From positions 187,994 to 251,993 of the forward strand of contig NZ_CADFEN010000001.1 of the NCBI RefSeq assembly GCF_902833145.1: 64,000 nucleotides of DNA. The letters run 5' to 3'. Made by a program: the position numbers and the translations under genes. Positions within the stretch are counted from its first letter, which is position 1, and every line of letters begins with the position of its first letter. This DNA comes from Burkholderia sp. BCC0506 (GTDB taxonomy: Bacteria; Pseudomonadota; Gammaproteobacteria; Burkholderiales; Burkholderiaceae). Below, one piece after another: positions 62,024 through 64,000 of the stretch. The notes below the pieces were generated by a model. That model was not told the DNA's origin, did no database searches, and saw nothing but the letters and a program-made list of their open reading frames with translations.

Positions 62024-62138
62024 TCGCGCGCAGCGGTTCGTTCCGGCACGCGTTGCCGGAGCGGGCCGCGCCGAACGCAAACGCATGCGCGTGCGGCCGC
62101 GCCGCACGCTGCGCCCATCGCATTCTCGGAGTCATCAA

Positions 62139-62801
62139 GTGAAAAACATCCATCTTGCCCTGCTGGCGTCCGTCGTTTCCCTCGCGGCCTGTTCGAGTGC
62201 GTCGGGGCCGACGTACAACGCGTACGAACTGCAGCCGCGCGACGGCATCCGCACGTTCCGGGTCGACTGCCACGGCATCCTGTCGACCGCGAAAACCTGC
62301 ATGAAGGTCGCGACGCGCATGTGCGGCAACGAGCCGGTGCGCCTCGTCGACACCACCACGCCGTACCGCGACGGCGCCGATCCGCATTCGATCCTGTTCC
62401 AGTGCGGCGCGGCGCCCGCGCCGGCCGCCGCGGCCGTCGCGCCGGCGCCCGTGCCGGTCGAGAAAGTGAACCTGACCGGCGACGCGTATTTCGCGACCGA
62501 CTCGGCCGTGCTGACGCCCGCGGCCACCGCGGCGCTCGACAAGCTGCTGAACCAGCAGGCCGACCGGCATTTCGCGCGCGTGGAAGTGGACGGCTATACC
62601 GACGCGACCGGCTCGGATGCGCACAATCAGGCGCTGTCGAAACGCCGGGCGGACGCCGTTGCCGGGTATTTGCGCGAGCACGGGCTGAAGGCGGATGCGT
62701 TCGCCGCGACCGGCCACGGAGAAGCCAATCCGGCGGCGTCGAACGATACGGCCGAAGGGCGTGCGCGCAATCGCCGCGTGGAAATCTCGCTGCAGAAGTA
62801 G
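62139..62801 (+). CDS. OmpA-family outer-membrane lipoprotein
   Basis: 220 residues from a GTG at 62139 with CGGAG upstream; an earlier frame start adds an unlikely Arg-rich leader. The lipobox is LALLASVVSLAACSSASG, with Cys as the lipid-bearing residue. Residues 25-110 hold four Cys. The C-terminal OmpA/MotB peptidoglycan-binding domain includes YFATDSAVLTPAATAALDKL, VDGYTDATGSDAHNQALSKR and NDTAEGRARNRRVEISL, with the Asp and Arg that grip diaminopimelate. It follows the adhesin by 115 bp, a conserved pairing in Burkholderia, and probably helps anchor or assemble the adhesin. Confidence 0.92.
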   Translation: MKNIHLALLASVVSLAACSSASGPTYNAYELQPRDGIRTFRVDCHGILSTAKTCMKVATRMCGNEPVRLVDTTTPYRDGADPHSILFQCGAAPAPAAAAVAPAPVPVEKVNLTGDAYFATDSAVLTPAATAALDKLLNQQADRHFARVEVDGYTDATGSDAHNQALSKRRADAVAGYLREHGLKADAFAATGHGEANPAASNDTAEGRARNRRVEISLQK

Positions 62802-62818
62802 GACGCTGCGACCGGATT

Positions 62819-62860
62819 GCCGCAAGCGCGGCCGTCGAAGCCGGACGGCTCGCTTGCGGC
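62819..62860. terminator. long hairpin between the OmpA gene and a convergent small gene
   Basis: Outer arms GCCGCAAGCG and CGCTTGCGGC enclose an inner pair GCCGTC and GACGGC with loop GAAGCCG. It starts 17 nt after the OmpA stop and ends 21 nt before the convergent small-gene stop. A strong shared terminator. Confidence 0.7.
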
Positions 62861-62881
62861 GATGATGACGCCCCGGTGCGC

Positions 62882-63070
62882 TCAGTGCCTGATCATGCAG
62901 ACGGCCACGATCTCGTACCCCGGGTCGGCATGCGCGCTCGCGGCTTTCTCCGCTTCGTCATACGAACCGAAGGAGGCGGCATCCTCGATGGCCGGCGCCA
63001 TGCCGATATCGCCGTCCTCGGCGGTGCACAGGAACTGCTCGCCGGTCTTCACGACGTAGACGGACATCAT
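62882..63070 (-). CDS. small hypothetical protein
   Basis: 62 residues from the ATG at 63070, with GGAGGG just upstream; the longer frame starting at 63115 lacks this. MMSVYVVKTGEQFLCTAEDG looks like a small beta-strand protein, and the C-terminal GYEIVAVCMIRH is strand-like too. I do not recognise a family with certainty. It is a single convergent gene with strong translation signals and typical codon use, so probably real. Confidence 0.7.
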   Translation of the reverse strand: MMSVYVVKTGEQFLCTAEDGDIGMAPAIEDAASFGSYDEAEKAASAHADPGYEIVAVCMIRH

Positions 63071-63258
63071 GATTCCCTCCATGGTTGGCAGGGGAAATTC
63101 CAGTCTAGCAGGCACGAACGAAGTCGGCGGCGACGCGATACGCGGCCCTCGACCGCCGGTTCGTCGATCCGGCCATTCCGTGAAGGGCCGGATGCGCGGC
63201 CGCGGGCCGGTGTGGGCCGGCGAGCGCGCGGCGGCGCAAAGCCGTGCACAATACGCGC

Positions 63259-63474
63259 ATGCGCGCCCCCGATCTCGAATGCCTTGTCGCCGTCACCATG
63301 CCCTTCGGAAAATACCAGGGCCGACTCGTCGCCGACCTGCCCGGACCTTACCTCAACTGGCTGGCCCGCGAAGGGTTCCCGCGCGGCGAACTCGGCCGAC
63401 AGCTCGCGCTCATGCACGAGATCGACCATAACGGCTTGCGGCACCTGCTGGAGCCGCTGCGCAAACCCGCATAG
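63259..63474 (+). CDS. DUF3820-family (putative quorum-sensing-regulated virulence factor-like) protein
   Basis: 71 residues from the ATG at 63259 (a GTG five codons upstream is possible). The sequence VTMPFGKYQGRLVADLPGPY and then LNWLAREGFPRGELGRQLAL is the DUF3820 signature: a compact domain with a FGKYxGxxxxDLPxxYLxWL core also found in nuclease-associated proteins. The Pfam description calls it a putative quorum-sensing-regulated virulence factor; the molecular role is unclear. Confidence 0.85.
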   Translation: MRAPDLECLVAVTMPFGKYQGRLVADLPGPYLNWLAREGFPRGELGRQLALMHEIDHNGLRHLLEPLRKPA

Positions 63475-63558
63475 CACGGCACACGCCCGGTCGATCGCGC
63501 CACCCCGATCCGCGTGCCGCGCGCAGACCGACTCCTCCCGCGTACCTCGAGGGCCGAC

Positions 63559-64000
63559 ATGGAAATCAAATGGATCGAGGACTTCCTCGCCCTCGCCCAA
63601 TATCAAAGCTTTTCCCGGGCCGCTGAATTTCGCAACGTCACGCAGTCGGGTTTCAGCCGCCGCATCCAGTCGCTCGAACAATGGATCGGCGCGGAGCTGA
63701 TCGATCGCAGCAGCTTTCCGCCGGTGCTGACGCCGGCCGGCCGCCTGTTTCGCGAGACGGCCGAGGACGTGCTCAGCCGCCTGTTCGACACCCGCGCGAT
63801 CATCCGCACCGAGCAGCGGATCGCCGGCAAGAGCCTGCAGATCGCCGCGGGCCACACGATCGCACTGAGTTTCCTGCCCGGATGGCTCAAGGCGCTCGCA
63901 CCGCATTTCGGCGAAGTGCGGGCGCGCGTCATTCCGACCAATGTCCACGATTCGATCCTGATGCTCGTCAACGGCAATTGCGAGCTGATGTTTGCGTACC
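63559..64000 (+). CDS. LysR-family regulator, HypT-like (partial)
   Basis: 147 residues visible before the window ends. MEIKWIEDFLALAQYQSFSR, AAEFRNVTQSGFSRRIQSLE and the linker SLQIAAGHTIALSFLPGWLK resemble the HypT/YjiE subgroup of LysR proteins, whose E. coli member senses hypochlorite by methionine oxidation. The close match is in the DNA-binding helix and the start of the effector domain; the sensing Met residues lie beyond the edge. Gene and terminus are incomplete. Confidence 0.82.
   Translation, partial: MEIKWIEDFLALAQYQSFSRAAEFRNVTQSGFSRRIQSLEQWIGAELIDRSSFPPVLTPAGRLFRETAEDVLSRLFDTRAIIRTEQRIAGKSLQIAAGHTIALSFLPGWLKALAPHFGEVRARVIPTNVHDSILMLVNGNCELMFAY

Noticed and set aside
59996-62107. 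703-codon minus-strand frame across the adhesin 3' half
   Set aside because: Arg/Ala/Asp-rich shadow of a G+C-rich gene; no domain, and the sense frame has clear YadA features.

Overview
The window is G+C-rich DNA (roughly two thirds G+C in the genes) with the gene content and codon use of a Burkholderia cepacia complex bacterium. The order is: a long lipid-type biosynthetic operon, a LysR regulator next to it, a ytf-type sugar ABC operon, a trimeric autotransporter adhesin, and an OmpA lipoprotein. From memory this matches the afc-shvR to BCAS0236-like stretch of the third replicon (pC3) of B. cenocepacia and its relatives. The assignment rests on remembered synteny and protein signatures, not on a search.

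Positions 1-12.4 kb hold small independent transcription units. These are a DJ-1/PfpI gene under a MerR-type promoter, a TetR regulator with a divergent coniferyl-aldehyde-type dehydrogenase, and two LysR regulators, one divergent from an azoreductase gene and one divergent from a LysE exporter gene. A cupin, an H-NS-like protein, a RidA protein, a YezG-like (possible immunity) protein beside an ankyrin protein, a LuxR-type regulator and a small CxxCxGxG protein follow. Positions 12.9-15.9 kb hold a complete DctPQM TRAP transporter behind a 17-bp palindromic operator candidate.

Positions 16.0-42.0 kb are the core of the window. A minus-strand run of 23 tightly packed genes (39721 down to 16006) lies divergent from a plus-strand pair (desaturase and diiron protein). 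Together they encode fatty-acyl activation (FAAL plus ACP), three thiolase-fold proteins of which only one looks like a competent KAS III enzyme, a second AMP ligase, a PLP decarboxylase, a citrate-synthase homologue and two acyl-CoA dehydrogenase-fold proteins. They also encode diiron oxygenase-like proteins, a SyrP-like dioxygenase, a methyltransferase and an FAD oxidase. Two ABC systems are present, one of them grouped with a LolA-like protein and an outer-membrane barrel. The set suggests a modified acyl or acyl-amine lipid that is made at the inner membrane and delivered outwards. The downstream LysR gene (42595) is very probably shvR, the known regulator of afc genes.

Positions 43.7-52.7 kb hold an alpha/beta hydrolase, a ProP-type MFS permease, a type IB topoisomerase and the ytfQ-ytfR-ytfT-yjfF operon with a small unknown gene. 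Positions 52.8-62.8 kb hold a 7TM sensor kinase and a response regulator with AraC output, a 1.46-kb A+T-richer gap with hairpins and repeats, a 1,535-residue trimeric autotransporter and an OmpA-like lipoprotein. The window closes with two small proteins and a truncated HypT-like LysR gene. I saw no tRNA, rRNA, CRISPR array or insertion sequence.
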